This document shows, piece after piece, positions 29,701-36,902 of a stretch of DNA of 64,000 nt. A model generated the notes under the pieces. It ran no database searches and was not told where the DNA came from. It saw nothing but the letters and a program-made list of their open reading frames with translations. A program made the position numbers and the translations under genes. Positions within the stretch are counted from its first letter, which is position 1. Every line of letters begins with the position of its first letter. The stretch is from Ardenticatenaceae bacterium (GTDB lineage Bacteria; Chloroflexota; Anaerolineae; Promineifilales; Promineifilaceae), in the NCBI GenBank assembly GCA_020634395.1, contig JACKBU010000022.1, positions 1-64,000 on the forward strand. Direction: 5' to 3'.

Positions 29701-31722
29701 GCTCGCCAGGACCAGGAATGGCCGCTTACCAGCCTGATCGACGGCCTGTTCCTGCTCCCCAACCGCCCACAAACCGGCATTTCCCTGATCAACTACGCGC
29801 TCATCGACATCGCCAAAAAGTCGCCGCCCTGGGAAGGCATCGCCCGTTGGGTTGTCACCTTCAAAACCAGCCAGGCGCTTCTGGAAGCGCCTTCCATCAC
29901 CGAACTCAGCCTGCTGCAGCCGCAGTTGGTCGAGCTGCTGACCCTGCTGGAAACGGAAAGTCACTGGTCGCCGGTCATCGACGCCCTGCTCCCGATTCTG
30001 ACCAATTTGCGCGACAGCGAGCGCGTGGAACAGAGCGACGACCGCCTGGTGTATCTGAGCGAAGCGAACTTGCTGGTAGGGCTGCTGCGCAACCAACTCC
30101 CCGATTTTTCTATCACCATCGAGCGGACGCTGTCCCGAGCCATCGTCAACCGCTGGTCGGGACTGCTGAGCGCCGAGATCGAAGAGCTGCGCGGCCAGGC
30201 GGAACTGGTGGTGCAGCTGAAAACGAAGCGGCTGACGCCAAACGGCCGTACCGACGTTGTACTGGAAATTAGCAATAACGGCCGTGCTCCCGCCGAAAAT
30301 ATCCTGGTTGTCCTGGACGAAAATCCGGCCTACATGGTTCTCAGCGACCCCCGGCTTATCTCCAGCCTGCTGCCCGGCCAAAACTGGCAGGTGAGCTTTA
30401 ACCTGGAACCACGCGTCAAAGACCGCTTCCGCCTGGCCCTCACCATCACCTACGATGACCGCAATAAACGCGACAAAGAGATCGCCTTCGCCGACATGGT
30501 ACAGCTCATCATGCCCCTGCGCGACTTCATCGCCATCCCCAATCCCTACCTGCCTGGCACCCCTCTGCGCCACGACAGCATGGTCTTCTTTGGGCGGGAA
30601 GAGCTGTTCACCTTCATCGCCGAGAACGCCGGGCGCGTAGCCCAACGCAATGTGCTTATTCTCATCGGCCAGCGCCGCACGGGCAAAACTTCATTCCTGC
30701 TGCGCCTGCGCCAGCATTTGCCGCAGAATTTGCTGCCGGTATACATCGACTGCCAATCGTTGGGCGTCATCCCCGGCATGCCGGCTCTGCTGTATGAACT
30801 GGCCTGGCAAATCGCCGATGCCCTGGCTACGCGCAATATCACCGTGGCTGTGCCCGATCCCCAGTTCTGGCAGGACGACCCGACCATTCATTTTCAGCGC
30901 CGCTTCTTGCCGCAGGTGCAGGCCCTGCTGCCGGCTGGCACCATCATGCTGCTGGTTTTTGATGAATTTGAAGCCTTCGAAAATCTGGTCAACGATGGCA
31001 TCCTGCCGCCTACTTTTTTCACCTACATGCGCCACCTGATGCAGCACAGTCAGGATTTAAGTTTTCTATTTGTGGGCACGCGCCACCTGGAAGAGATGAG
31101 CGCCGATTACTGGTCGGTGCTTTTTAACATGGCCCTTTATCAGAAAATTGGCTTTTTGGATGAGCAGGCTATGACCCATTTGATCACCGATCCGGTGCTG
31201 CCTAACCTGGTCTACGACGACCTGGCCCTGGACAAAATCCGCCGGGTGACGGCCGGACATCCTTATTTTTTGCAGCTTGTGTGTTACACGTTGGTCAAGC
31301 AGGCTAATTCGCGCCGTTCCAGCTACGTTACCATTTCGGATGTGAATGCGGCGCTGGACGAGATGATGCGTCTGGGAGAAGTGCACTTTGCCTATATGTG
31401 GCAGCGGTCGTCGTTCGCCGAGCGGGCATTGTTAACGGCCGTTTCCCACCTCATGGATGTGGAAATGATCTTCCGGGCGGAAGATCTGATGCAGTATCTG
31501 GAAACCTATGGCATCAGCCTGACGCCCACAGAAGTCACCGCGGCCCTTAATACACTGGTCGAACGCGAAATTCTGGCCGAAGCCTCCGCCGGTGTCACCA
31601 CGCAGTATGAGCTAAAAATTGGGCTGGTGGGCCTATGGGTGGCCCAACACAAGAGCCTGAGCAAGCTCCACGCTGAAAAAGAAGCCGCCCGCGCCAACGG
31701 CAAAACGGCCGTGGCCGGGTGA
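26704..31722 (+). CDS. Giant transmembrane sensor: extracellular propeller, TM helix, cytosolic AAA_16 ATPase (type B AAA partner)
   Basis: About 1672 residues. The ATG at 26704 has GAGGGG 6 bp upstream; TTG at 26698 has none at proper distance. Signal-anchor FVLLFVLVLLMGPAAATQAQ is followed by about 850 residues of FG-GAP/PQQ-type propeller repeats (DLDGDAQPEIVVGDSRGNVLLY and similar). A membrane helix lies at about 932-951. A helical region, a CARDB-like beta domain (about 1160-1250) and an ATPase follow, with Walker A GQRRTGKTS (about 1321-1329) and Walker B LLVFDEFE (about 1416-1423). The end resembles the C-terminus of the 6730-9477 protein. It probably reads an external ligand or sugar and signals to its coupled DNA-binding AAA partner; the mechanism is inference. 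Confidence 0.8.
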   Translation: MLCVPRISALVNPRLWTSRRCPGVAFVLLFVLVLLMGPAAATQAQDEIVPYWQYAASARLSHILPLDLDQDNSDELVIVDETGRAALLNASGARQWTYDTQGTVTAVGAVQSPQPDKNTQAIVLGAHNRLLMLSETGSEMWQVELTAVDPPPTLFLSSGADAARDWQSQYPADPALILPYRATPDSQETIAVVLQSGQVQMFDGWGARLWRYARNTNPSLDATPHAVVTDMDRDGRQEILLGSFNPRRFSQLVKLNDQGQLDWEQNISGRLTALTTVSFNGAEYVAVGTSRGEILVYNQDGRRLWLRTLNKPITSLVGTRLAGEPALVAGTDAGTVVVFNDEGQRVWTRNLAADANRAIIDISPAPAASPAGQSLLAVILGAQDSSNAPADVLLINQDGRTLEPFSAIDTAGLTRLVDINHDGQSEVLLARFATVELLGLGSGASKIANEWNYSSLFAAPSAVLVVDFDHDGNDEILIGARDGRLHRLDNDGSSRWIAEPGGVIAHLDTLTLNPGDPPLIVVIHNDSQPGLNSQEQVEGVIELRQANGDETWQREVPSEITAVLVAQIQGSSTPEIIVGTAAGGAYIYDAAGNRLWTTSVDDQISQFIVQDNPNFNRPELLVVSQNLIYRLLEGESPTIVTAYPAAINQIYQTRQHSPESNTTLVTLGQNDTISGFDWRGIQLPQWPVHTEGRPSVSLQIPSTENDTDEDQALSDDAFLIATTADRLLHLQLESDEPMITWQLDDLPGITSLYWGDLDGDAQPEIVVGDSRGNVLLYSGDLTLSTKLNVLSGVYALKPLKSANRQSADLLVVTENGLVQLFRAKENRPPLLTNARVDESQGRYNFSVSVQDVERDEVAVRLELQNPATGSWTNAEEQSLSGNGTLFWPGVLPPDEQQGVVYRFVYDDGYHSGTVTPPPLPPPTAVAPPQRPSQIGLVLLGVLIIGVALYSLRQSQTAAARAGRFYRRLKQQPTQTLILLENRCTYSSSSTEFLLNLANQARQDQEWPLTSLIDGLFLLPNRPQTGISLINYALIDIAKKSPPWEGIARWVVTFKTSQALLEAPSITELSLLQPQLVELLTLLETESHWSPVIDALLPILTNLRDSERVEQSDDRLVYLSEANLLVGLLRNQLPDFSITIERTLSRAIVNRWSGLLSAEIEELRGQAELVVQLKTKRLTPNGRTDVVLEISNNGRAPAENILVVLDENPAYMVLSDPRLISSLLPGQNWQVSFNLEPRVKDRFRLALTITYDDRNKRDKEIAFADMVQLIMPLRDFIAIPNPYLPGTPLRHDSMVFFGREELFTFIAENAGRVAQRNVLILIGQRRTGKTSFLLRLRQHLPQNLLPVYIDCQSLGVIPGMPALLYELAWQIADALATRNITVAVPDPQFWQDDPTIHFQRRFLPQVQALLPAGTIMLLVFDEFEAFENLVNDGILPPTFFTYMRHLMQHSQDLSFLFVGTRHLEEMSADYWSVLFNMALYQKIGFLDEQAMTHLITDPVLPNLVYDDLALDKIRRVTAGHPYFLQLVCYTLVKQANSRRSSYVTISDVNAALDEMMRLGEVHFAYMWQRSSFAERALLTAVSHLMDVEMIFRAEDLMQYLETYGISLTPTEVTAALNTLVEREILAEASAGVTTQYELKIGLVGLWVAQHKSLSKLHAEKEAARANGKTAVAG

Positions 31723-31768
31723 AGGCACTGTGGTCAGTTAGCCGCCCTGGTTTATTACTCCAACAAAC

Positions 31769-32257
31769 CTACAGTTCCTTTGGCAGCCACAGCGCTTGCA
31801 GCTTAACCAGCGTATCCAGGGTTAAATCGCGCCAACTGTCTATATCTAGCTGCAAATAAGCCAGCCCCGCCGTTGCCATACGCACCGATTCACCGGTCAG
31901 GTCTTCCACCAACTCCTCCATTCCCGGATTATGTCCCACCACCATGACCCGCTCGTAGGCATCATCGACTTCGCCTAACACCGCCAGATAATCCTCCGCA
32001 TCGGCGTGGTAAAAGCGGCGCGTCACAGCGATTTCGTTGTCGTAGCCGCAGTTCAGGGCTACCAGTTCGGCCGTCGTCAGCGCCCGCTCCGCTGACGAGG
32101 AGATGATCAGATCCGGCGTTAGATCTTCGGCTTGCAGCAGGCGGCCCATGCGCGGCGCGTCTTGTTTCCCCCGGTCGTTTAACGGCCGTTCATGATCCGC
32201 CAGATAATCATTGCTCCAACTCGACTTGGCATGGCGTAAAACTAGCAAGGTTTTCAT
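31769..32257 (-). CDS. sixA: SixA-type phosphohistidine phosphatase (histidine phosphatase superfamily)
   Basis: 162 residues from the ATG at 32257, which has GGAGG 8 bp upstream; upstream in-frame starts lack such spacing. The phosphate-pocket motif LVLRHAKSSW places the nucleophile His in RHAK, and VVGHNPGMEE carries the second conserved His. Length matches SixA (about 160). The enzyme removes phosphate from protein histidines, for example phosphotransfer domains, but could act on small molecules. It is divergent from the PP2C operon. The gene symbol is assigned by family resemblance. Confidence 0.82.
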   Translation of the reverse strand: MKTLLVLRHAKSSWSNDYLADHERPLNDRGKQDAPRMGRLLQAEDLTPDLIISSSAERALTTAELVALNCGYDNEIAVTRRFYHADAEDYLAVLGEVDDAYERVMVVGHNPGMEELVEDLTGESVRMATAGLAYLQLDIDSWRDLTLDTLVKLQALWLPKEL

Positions 32258-32323
32258 ACACATTTCCTCCGGCAGTTTGTTCACCAATGGTATCCTATTC
32301 CGCCGCTGCCTGGTAATTGCCTC

Positions 32324-32352
32324 TTGACTTCGTGTTATAATTACACTATCAT
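32324..32352 (+). promoter_or_regulatory. Sigma70-type promoter with operator in spacer (PP2C operon)
   Basis: TTGACT (32324-32329), a 17-bp spacer, then TATCAT (32347-32352). The spacer holds the inverted repeat GTGTTATAATTACAC (32332-32346). A second, shorter copy GTGT-N5-ACAC lies at 32357-32369. The same layout recurs at 34884-34941, suggesting a shared repressor. Confidence 0.7.
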
Positions 32353-32356
32353 AATC

Positions 32357-32369
32357 GTGTCAAATACAC
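32357..32369. promoter_or_regulatory. Second operator-like site GTGTCAAATACAC
   Basis: Inverted repeat GTGT/ACAC with a 5-bp centre, 24 bp downstream of the first site centre, overlapping the probable transcription start. Confidence 0.5.
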
Positions 32370-32386
32370 ACTATTGGAGGCGCACT

Positions 32387-33121
32387 GTGATCAACCATGC
32401 CACACTCATCGGCCGCTCTCATCGACTCTGGCAGCAAAATGGGCAGGATTTTGCCCTCAGCGGCGCGCCCGCGCCCGACTGCGCATTTGGCCTGGTACTG
32501 GACGGCTGCGGCAGCAAGTATCGCAGCGACACGGCCGTTTTTCCCTCGCACAACGAAGTCGGTGCCAAGCTCCTGGGCAAGTTTCTGGCCGCTGCCCTCA
32601 GCCATAAGCTGCAAAGCGATACGGCCGTTTCTCCCGCTGACCTGCTCGCCGATCTTTACCGGCAATCGCTCGATTTTCTGGCCGGGCTGGTCGCCCTCTT
32701 CCCCGGCCAGAACCCGGCACTGCGCCAGCAGCTTGTTATGACCCACCTGCTCTGCACGGTGGTCGGTTTTGTGAAAGTGGCGGACACGGCCGTCTTCTTC
32801 TGGCGCGGCGATGGCTTTCTGGCGGTTGATGGCAGTGTTACCGGGCTGGACAGCGGCAACCAGCCCGACTATCTGGCCTATGACATGCTAGAAGGGCGGC
32901 GAGACGGCCGTTTCCACAGCCAACCCATCCCGCCCGATGCCCGCTGGTTCGCCGCCGCCAGCGATGGCTGGACCGCCGACTTGCTGACCGGCTGCGCCAC
33001 ACCTCGCCCTGGGCCGACCCTGCAGCGCTGGCTCAACCAACAAAGCCAGCCGCGCGGCCAATTTGAAGACGACGGCGCTGTCGCCGTATGGTGGGGAGAG
33101 CGAGCAAAGGAATTATCATGA
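32387..33121 (+). CDS. PP2C-like serine/threonine phosphatase (TerY-associated type)
   Basis: 244 residues from the GTG at 32387, with GGAGG 6 bp upstream. Metal-binding signatures of the PP2C fold are visible: NGQDF (Asp21), LVLDGCGS (Asp39, Gly40), a later FVKVADTAVFFWRGDG strand pair, AASDGW and FEDDGAVAVWW (C-terminal Asp). The GNE-like phrase HNEVGAKLL follows the first metal loop. It ends in an ATGA overlap with the kinase-like gene. With the downstream kinase and vWA genes it matches the PP2C-kinase-TerY triad described for tellurite/stress-linked systems; the substrate is unknown. Confidence 0.8.
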   Translation: MINHATLIGRSHRLWQQNGQDFALSGAPAPDCAFGLVLDGCGSKYRSDTAVFPSHNEVGAKLLGKFLAAALSHKLQSDTAVSPADLLADLYRQSLDFLAGLVALFPGQNPALRQQLVMTHLLCTVVGFVKVADTAVFFWRGDGFLAVDGSVTGLDSGNQPDYLAYDMLEGRRDGRFHSQPIPPDARWFAAASDGWTADLLTGCATPRPGPTLQRWLNQQSQPRGQFEDDGAVAVWWGERAKELS

Positions 33122-34887
33122 GCAACCGGACCATCTTCCTCAACGGACAGCCCCTAAGCCTTACGCCCGCGCAGCTTATCCAGGCGGGCGGCGAGGGGCT
33201 GGTGTTTGGCGTGGGCGATACGGCCGTTAAACTCTACCATCAGCCGCAGCCCGGCCACACCGCCAAGCTGCAGCACCTGTTGGACAGCGGTCTGGTCCAG
33301 ACCCTGCCGCCCCACGTCCTGGCTCCCTGCGCCCTGGCAGCCGACAAACGCGGCCAGATAATCGGCTTTCAGATGCCGCGCCTGCCGGCCGGCAGCTTCC
33401 CCATCAAGAAGCTGGCCAATGTGCACTTCCGCCGCCAGCAGAACATCTCGACGACGGCCGTTCTGACCCTCTTTCAGCAGATGCACGCCACGCTCAGCCG
33501 CCTCCACCAGCTAGGTCTCGTCGTCGGCGACCTGAACGATCAGAATGTTTTTTTGCCGCCCGCCCAGCCGTTCATCCCGTACTGGATCGATGTGGACAGC
33601 TACCAGATCGGCCGCTATCCATGCCCGGTGGCCATGGAGCTTTTTGTCGATCCGCGCCTCTACGGCATTGCCGATTTGGGCCAACGGTCGTATTTCTCCC
33701 CGGCCACCGACTGGTACGCCTTTTTTGTCCTACTCGTGCGCAGTTTGTTGGGCGTGCACCCCTACGGCGGCGTCCACAAACAGCATAAAACCCTGGCTGC
33801 CCGCGCCGCCGCCGGCATCAGCATCCTCCATCCCGACGTCACCTATCCGGCCACGGCCGTTCCCGCCGCCACACTCCCGGCCGCCCTCCGCCAACACCTG
33901 CTGGCCGTGTTTGAAAACGGCCAGCGTCCGCCCTTTCCCGTCGCCCTTCTTGCTGACTACACGCAGACACTTGCCGGCAGGCCACCCCTCCCCGGCGCCC
34001 GGCGAGCCACGGCCGTCACCCCATCCCCCGATTTTTCGCTGCTGCTGACCGTGCCCGGTTTTATCGAACGGGTACAGGTGGAAGCAAACGGCCGTTTGCA
34101 GGCCATCGTGCGCCAGGAAAACGACGTGCGGCTGGTGCGATTGGGCCTGGGCGGCGTGGTGAACGAGACGCCGCTGTTCAGCGGGCAGCCGGGCTACCGC
34201 TATGCCTTGTTCCAGAACGTGCTGGTCGTCAACCCGCCGGGCAGCCGCCAACTGCTGCTGCTGGATGTGAGCGGCAGGCAGCCCCAGAAAATGCAGATGC
34301 TGGAAACGGCGCTGTTTCGGGATACGGCCGTTTTTGCCGCCAGCGATGAAGCCCTCTATCGCATTGCCGGAAACTGGATTATGCGCGGATCGGTGCAGCG
34401 CGGTTTGTACGTAGAAGAGGCCATCGCCACCGCCCACCACAAACAGACGCGCTTCTGGGCCGCGCCTCGCGGCGACACGCTGGGCGGTTACCATCGCGTC
34501 TTTGCCGAAAATCGTTATTTTCTCCTCCACAATGGGGCCAGCTACGACGTGGCCCTGCCCGATTTGCGTCCTGGGGAAAGTGTCGTGGAAACGGCCGTGG
34601 CCTTTGGGAATACGGCCGTGGCCTTTTGGCGTAAAATAAACTGGCGCGGCGCCCTGCGCAGCGAAGTCTGCCTGGCCAACCATCGGGGCAAACTCACACA
34701 GCAGCTCACCACCACGGCCGAAAATTTCCACCCCGAACTCTATCCTTTTGCTCTGATCCCACCGCTGCCCATCACCGCCCCACTGCCCTTTGCCGCAGAA
34801 GAAATCATTCACCTGCACCTTCATCCACAGGGCGTCATCGCCCAGACGGGCAGCCAACTATTTTTCTTGCCCCCGTTTGGGGCTTGA
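33118..34887 (+). CDS. Protein-kinase-like protein with C-terminal beta-rich domain
   Basis: 589 residues; its ATG overlaps the PP2C stop (ATGA). A divergent kinase fold is seen: glycine loop AGGEGLVFG (23-31), Lys38 in TAVKLYH, catalytic-loop counterpart VVGDLNDQNVF (Asp about 138, Asn about 142), DFG counterpart WIDVDSYQIG (Asp about 159) and an APE-region equivalent DPRLYG. The usual HRD is changed to VGD. Residues about 300-589 are rich in short beta strands, possibly a propeller. It is the kinase member of the PP2C/kinase/vWA set. It probably phosphorylates the vWA protein or another client, by analogy. Confidence 0.75.
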   Translation: MSNRTIFLNGQPLSLTPAQLIQAGGEGLVFGVGDTAVKLYHQPQPGHTAKLQHLLDSGLVQTLPPHVLAPCALAADKRGQIIGFQMPRLPAGSFPIKKLANVHFRRQQNISTTAVLTLFQQMHATLSRLHQLGLVVGDLNDQNVFLPPAQPFIPYWIDVDSYQIGRYPCPVAMELFVDPRLYGIADLGQRSYFSPATDWYAFFVLLVRSLLGVHPYGGVHKQHKTLAARAAAGISILHPDVTYPATAVPAATLPAALRQHLLAVFENGQRPPFPVALLADYTQTLAGRPPLPGARRATAVTPSPDFSLLLTVPGFIERVQVEANGRLQAIVRQENDVRLVRLGLGGVVNETPLFSGQPGYRYALFQNVLVVNPPGSRQLLLLDVSGRQPQKMQMLETALFRDTAVFAASDEALYRIAGNWIMRGSVQRGLYVEEAIATAHHKQTRFWAAPRGDTLGGYHRVFAENRYFLLHNGASYDVALPDLRPGESVVETAVAFGNTAVAFWRKINWRGALRSEVCLANHRGKLTQQLTTTAENFHPELYPFALIPPLPITAPLPFAAEEIIHLHLHPQGVIAQTGSQLFFLPPFGA

Positions 34888-34912
34888 CAAAGTGTCACGA
34901 TTACACTATACT
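34884..34912 (+). promoter_or_regulatory. Sigma70 promoter with operator in spacer (nicotinamidase-vWA operon)
   Basis: TTGACA (34884-34889), 17-bp spacer, TATACT (34907-34912). Inverted repeat AGTGTCACGATTACACT (34891-34907) fills the spacer. The -35 lies at the kinase gene stop codon, so the downstream genes have their own start point. Confidence 0.8.
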
Positions 34913-34924
34913 CTCCATATACTT

Positions 34925-34941
34925 AGTGTTATAAATACACT
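34925..34941. promoter_or_regulatory. Operator-like inverted repeat AGTGTTATAAATACACT
   Basis: 17-bp near-perfect inverted repeat (AGTGT-N7-ACACT), 34 bp downstream of the spacer site centre and nearly identical to the site at 32332-32346. Confidence 0.7.
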
Positions 34942-34996
34942 AATTGATGAGAAAGCTAACCGGCATAAACCGCAGGCAAAAAATAGGAGACAACAC

Positions 34997-35926
34997 ATGA
35001 ACAATTTTCCTCGCTTTTACGACCCGCAGCGTATCGGTACGCTGTTTTATCCGGATGTGGCCGCGATCGCCGCCGAAGCGGCGCAGGCTAACCTGGCTCC
35101 CGCCACCCAGGATAAACAAAAAATCCATCTGGTCATCATCGATATGCAGGTTGATTTTTGCCATGCGGGCGGCAGTCTGTATGTGCCCGGCTCCGTGGGT
35201 GACATCCAGCGGCTGGTCGAGTTCATCTACAGCCATGCCGAACGCATCACCAACATTACCTGCTCGTTGGACTCGCACCTGCCGCACCAGATTTTCCACC
35301 CGGCGTGGTGGGCTGATGAAAACGGCCGTCACCCCGCCCCCTTCACCATGATCACCTATCAGGACATCAAGGATGGCAAGTGGCGGCCGTTGGTGGCACC
35401 GATTCAGTCCACCAATTATGTCAAGCAGCTGGAAGAAGAAGCCAAAAAGACCCTGACCATCTGGCCCTATCACGTCATGATTGGCAGCATTGGCAATGCC
35501 CTCGACCCGGAACTCTTCTCGGCAGTGATGTGGCACAGCCTGGCGCGCAAAACGCAGCCCACCTGGCTGACCAAAGGCAGCATTCCGCTCACAGAGCACT
35601 ACTCCATCATCCAGCCGGAAGTGCCCGTGCCCAATCACCCGCTGGGCAGCAAAAACAAGGCCTTCCTGGATACCCTGGCCGACGCCGACGTGGTGCTGAT
35701 CGCCGGGGAAGCGGAAAGCCACTGCGTGCTGGAAACGGTGGAAGACCTGGTGGAAGATTTCAGTGCCAAACCGGACGCCCTGCAAAAAATCTATTTCCTG
35801 CGTGACTGCACCTCGCCGGTGCAGCACCCGGACGTGGACTTCCATGCCATCGCCCTGAAACGCTTCAAGGAATTTGAGCAGCAAGGGGTGAATTTTATGA
35901 ACAGCACGGATCGGCTGCCGTTTTAG
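34997..35926 (+). CDS. Nicotinamidase/isochorismatase-family hydrolase
   Basis: 309 residues from the ATG at 34997 (TAGGAGA 10 bp upstream). Catalytic features of the cysteine hydrolase superfamily: LVIIDMQVDFC (Asp49, Asp53 region), the metal-site-like SLDSHLPHQIFHP, a lysine in LTKGSI, and the nucleophile Cys at about 243 in EAESHCVLE. At about 310 residues it is longer than a typical PncA (about 200), with an N-terminal extension of 40 residues and an insertion around 130-180. It may deamidate nicotinamide or a related amide. Its placement between the kinase and vWA genes under the shared operator suggests a link between NAD metabolism and the phosphosignalling set. Confidence 0.8.
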   Translation: MNNFPRFYDPQRIGTLFYPDVAAIAAEAAQANLAPATQDKQKIHLVIIDMQVDFCHAGGSLYVPGSVGDIQRLVEFIYSHAERITNITCSLDSHLPHQIFHPAWWADENGRHPAPFTMITYQDIKDGKWRPLVAPIQSTNYVKQLEEEAKKTLTIWPYHVMIGSIGNALDPELFSAVMWHSLARKTQPTWLTKGSIPLTEHYSIIQPEVPVPNHPLGSKNKAFLDTLADADVVLIAGEAESHCVLETVEDLVEDFSAKPDALQKIYFLRDCTSPVQHPDVDFHAIALKRFKEFEQQGVNFMNSTDRLPF

Positions 35927-35930
35927 GTAT

Positions 35931-35985
35931 GAGACTGGAGACTGGAGATTGGAGATTAGGCCGTCTCTACTCTCTGGTCTCCGAA
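35931..35985. repeat. GGAGACTGGAGATT dispersed repeat, hairpin form
   Basis: Tandem GAGACTGGAGACT/GGAGATT units followed by a partial complement (TCTCTGGTCTCC), in the 67-bp gap between the nicotinamidase and vWA genes. Member of the dispersed family listed in the findings. Confidence 0.65.
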
Positions 35986-35993
35986 AGGAAAAC

Positions 35994-36815
35994 ATGATGA
36001 ATAACAACAACGGACTTGGCAATTTGGATGATTTGTTTACGGCGGCCCAGGATGATGGACTGACCGACGACACGCTGGATCTGGTGGTGGCGAATTTGAA
36101 CGGGCCGACGATGGCCACGGCCGTTGGCGTGCCCCTCGACCAACTGGCAAGCAACGAAGTGACCCTGGCGATGAACATCATCGACATGAGCGGTTCGATG
36201 GCCGCCCACGCCGCCGACCTGATCCACGCCTACAACGACGATTACCTGGCAGCTATGGCCCACTCTGCGGCAGCCGACGACATCCTGGTCAGCACAATTC
36301 TCTTCAACGACAGCGTACGCCTGCTGCATGGTTACGTGGCTCTGCCGGACGCACAGCGACTGGACCCCACATCCTACGATCCGTACGGTGCTACGGCTCT
36401 TTACGACGCGGTAGCCGGCGGGCTGGCCAACATGGTGCTGTACGCCCAACAGCTGCGGCAAAGCGGCATCATGGTGCGCTGCATCGTCATCGTCTACTCG
36501 GATGGCGAGGACAACTCGTCCCGGCAGCGGGCCCAGGATGTGGCCCGCACCGCCCGCGAACTGCTTAAGCAGGAGATGTATACTCTGGCCTACGTGGGTT
36601 TTGTGGATGGCGGGCAATCGGCGATAGGGTTTAAGACAAAGTCGAAGGTGAACCAGGCCCAGCAGCAAACCCGGCGGCTGGCCGACGAAATCGGCTTTAC
36701 CGAGGCACTGACGGCCGGATTAAACCAGTCAGAGCTGCGCCGTATTTTCCATCTGGTTTCTATGTCGACGGTGCGGGTTAGCCAGCAGAGTACGGTTTCG
36801 GCGGGGGTTTTTTGA
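35994..36815 (+). CDS. von Willebrand factor A domain protein (TerY-like)
   Basis: 273 residues, with AAAGGA 6 bp before the ATG at 35994. The vWA fold has a complete MIDAS: DMSGS (64-68), Thr in YGATALYD (about 139-146) and Asp in VYSDGEDN (about 178). It has no signal peptide, so it acts in the cytoplasm. TerY-type vWA proteins bind partner kinase and phosphatase in TerY-P triads. Here the set is completed by the PP2C and kinase genes upstream, with the amidase between. The C-terminus is Ser/Thr-rich (MSTVRVSQQSTVS), a plausible phosphorylation target. It is last in its operon; a hairpin repeat follows. Confidence 0.82.
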   Translation: MMNNNNGLGNLDDLFTAAQDDGLTDDTLDLVVANLNGPTMATAVGVPLDQLASNEVTLAMNIIDMSGSMAAHAADLIHAYNDDYLAAMAHSAAADDILVSTILFNDSVRLLHGYVALPDAQRLDPTSYDPYGATALYDAVAGGLANMVLYAQQLRQSGIMVRCIVIVYSDGEDNSSRQRAQDVARTARELLKQEMYTLAYVGFVDGGQSAIGFKTKSKVNQAQQQTRRLADEIGFTEALTAGLNQSELRRIFHLVSMSTVRVSQQSTVSAGVF

Positions 36816-36902
36816 GACTGGAGACTAGAGATTGGAGATTGAGGGCTGGAGAGGCTAGAAAGTGACCAGACAACCAGTCTCTAGTCTCCAATCTCCTTTT
36901 TT
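36816..36902. terminator. Bidirectional terminator formed by GGAGATTGG dispersed repeat
   Basis: GAGACTGGAGACTAGAGATT-type units are followed by CCAGTCTCTAGTCTCC and CTCCTTTTTT, giving a long imperfect stem-loop ending in a T-run. It lies between the convergent vWA and haem A synthase genes. Confidence 0.75.
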
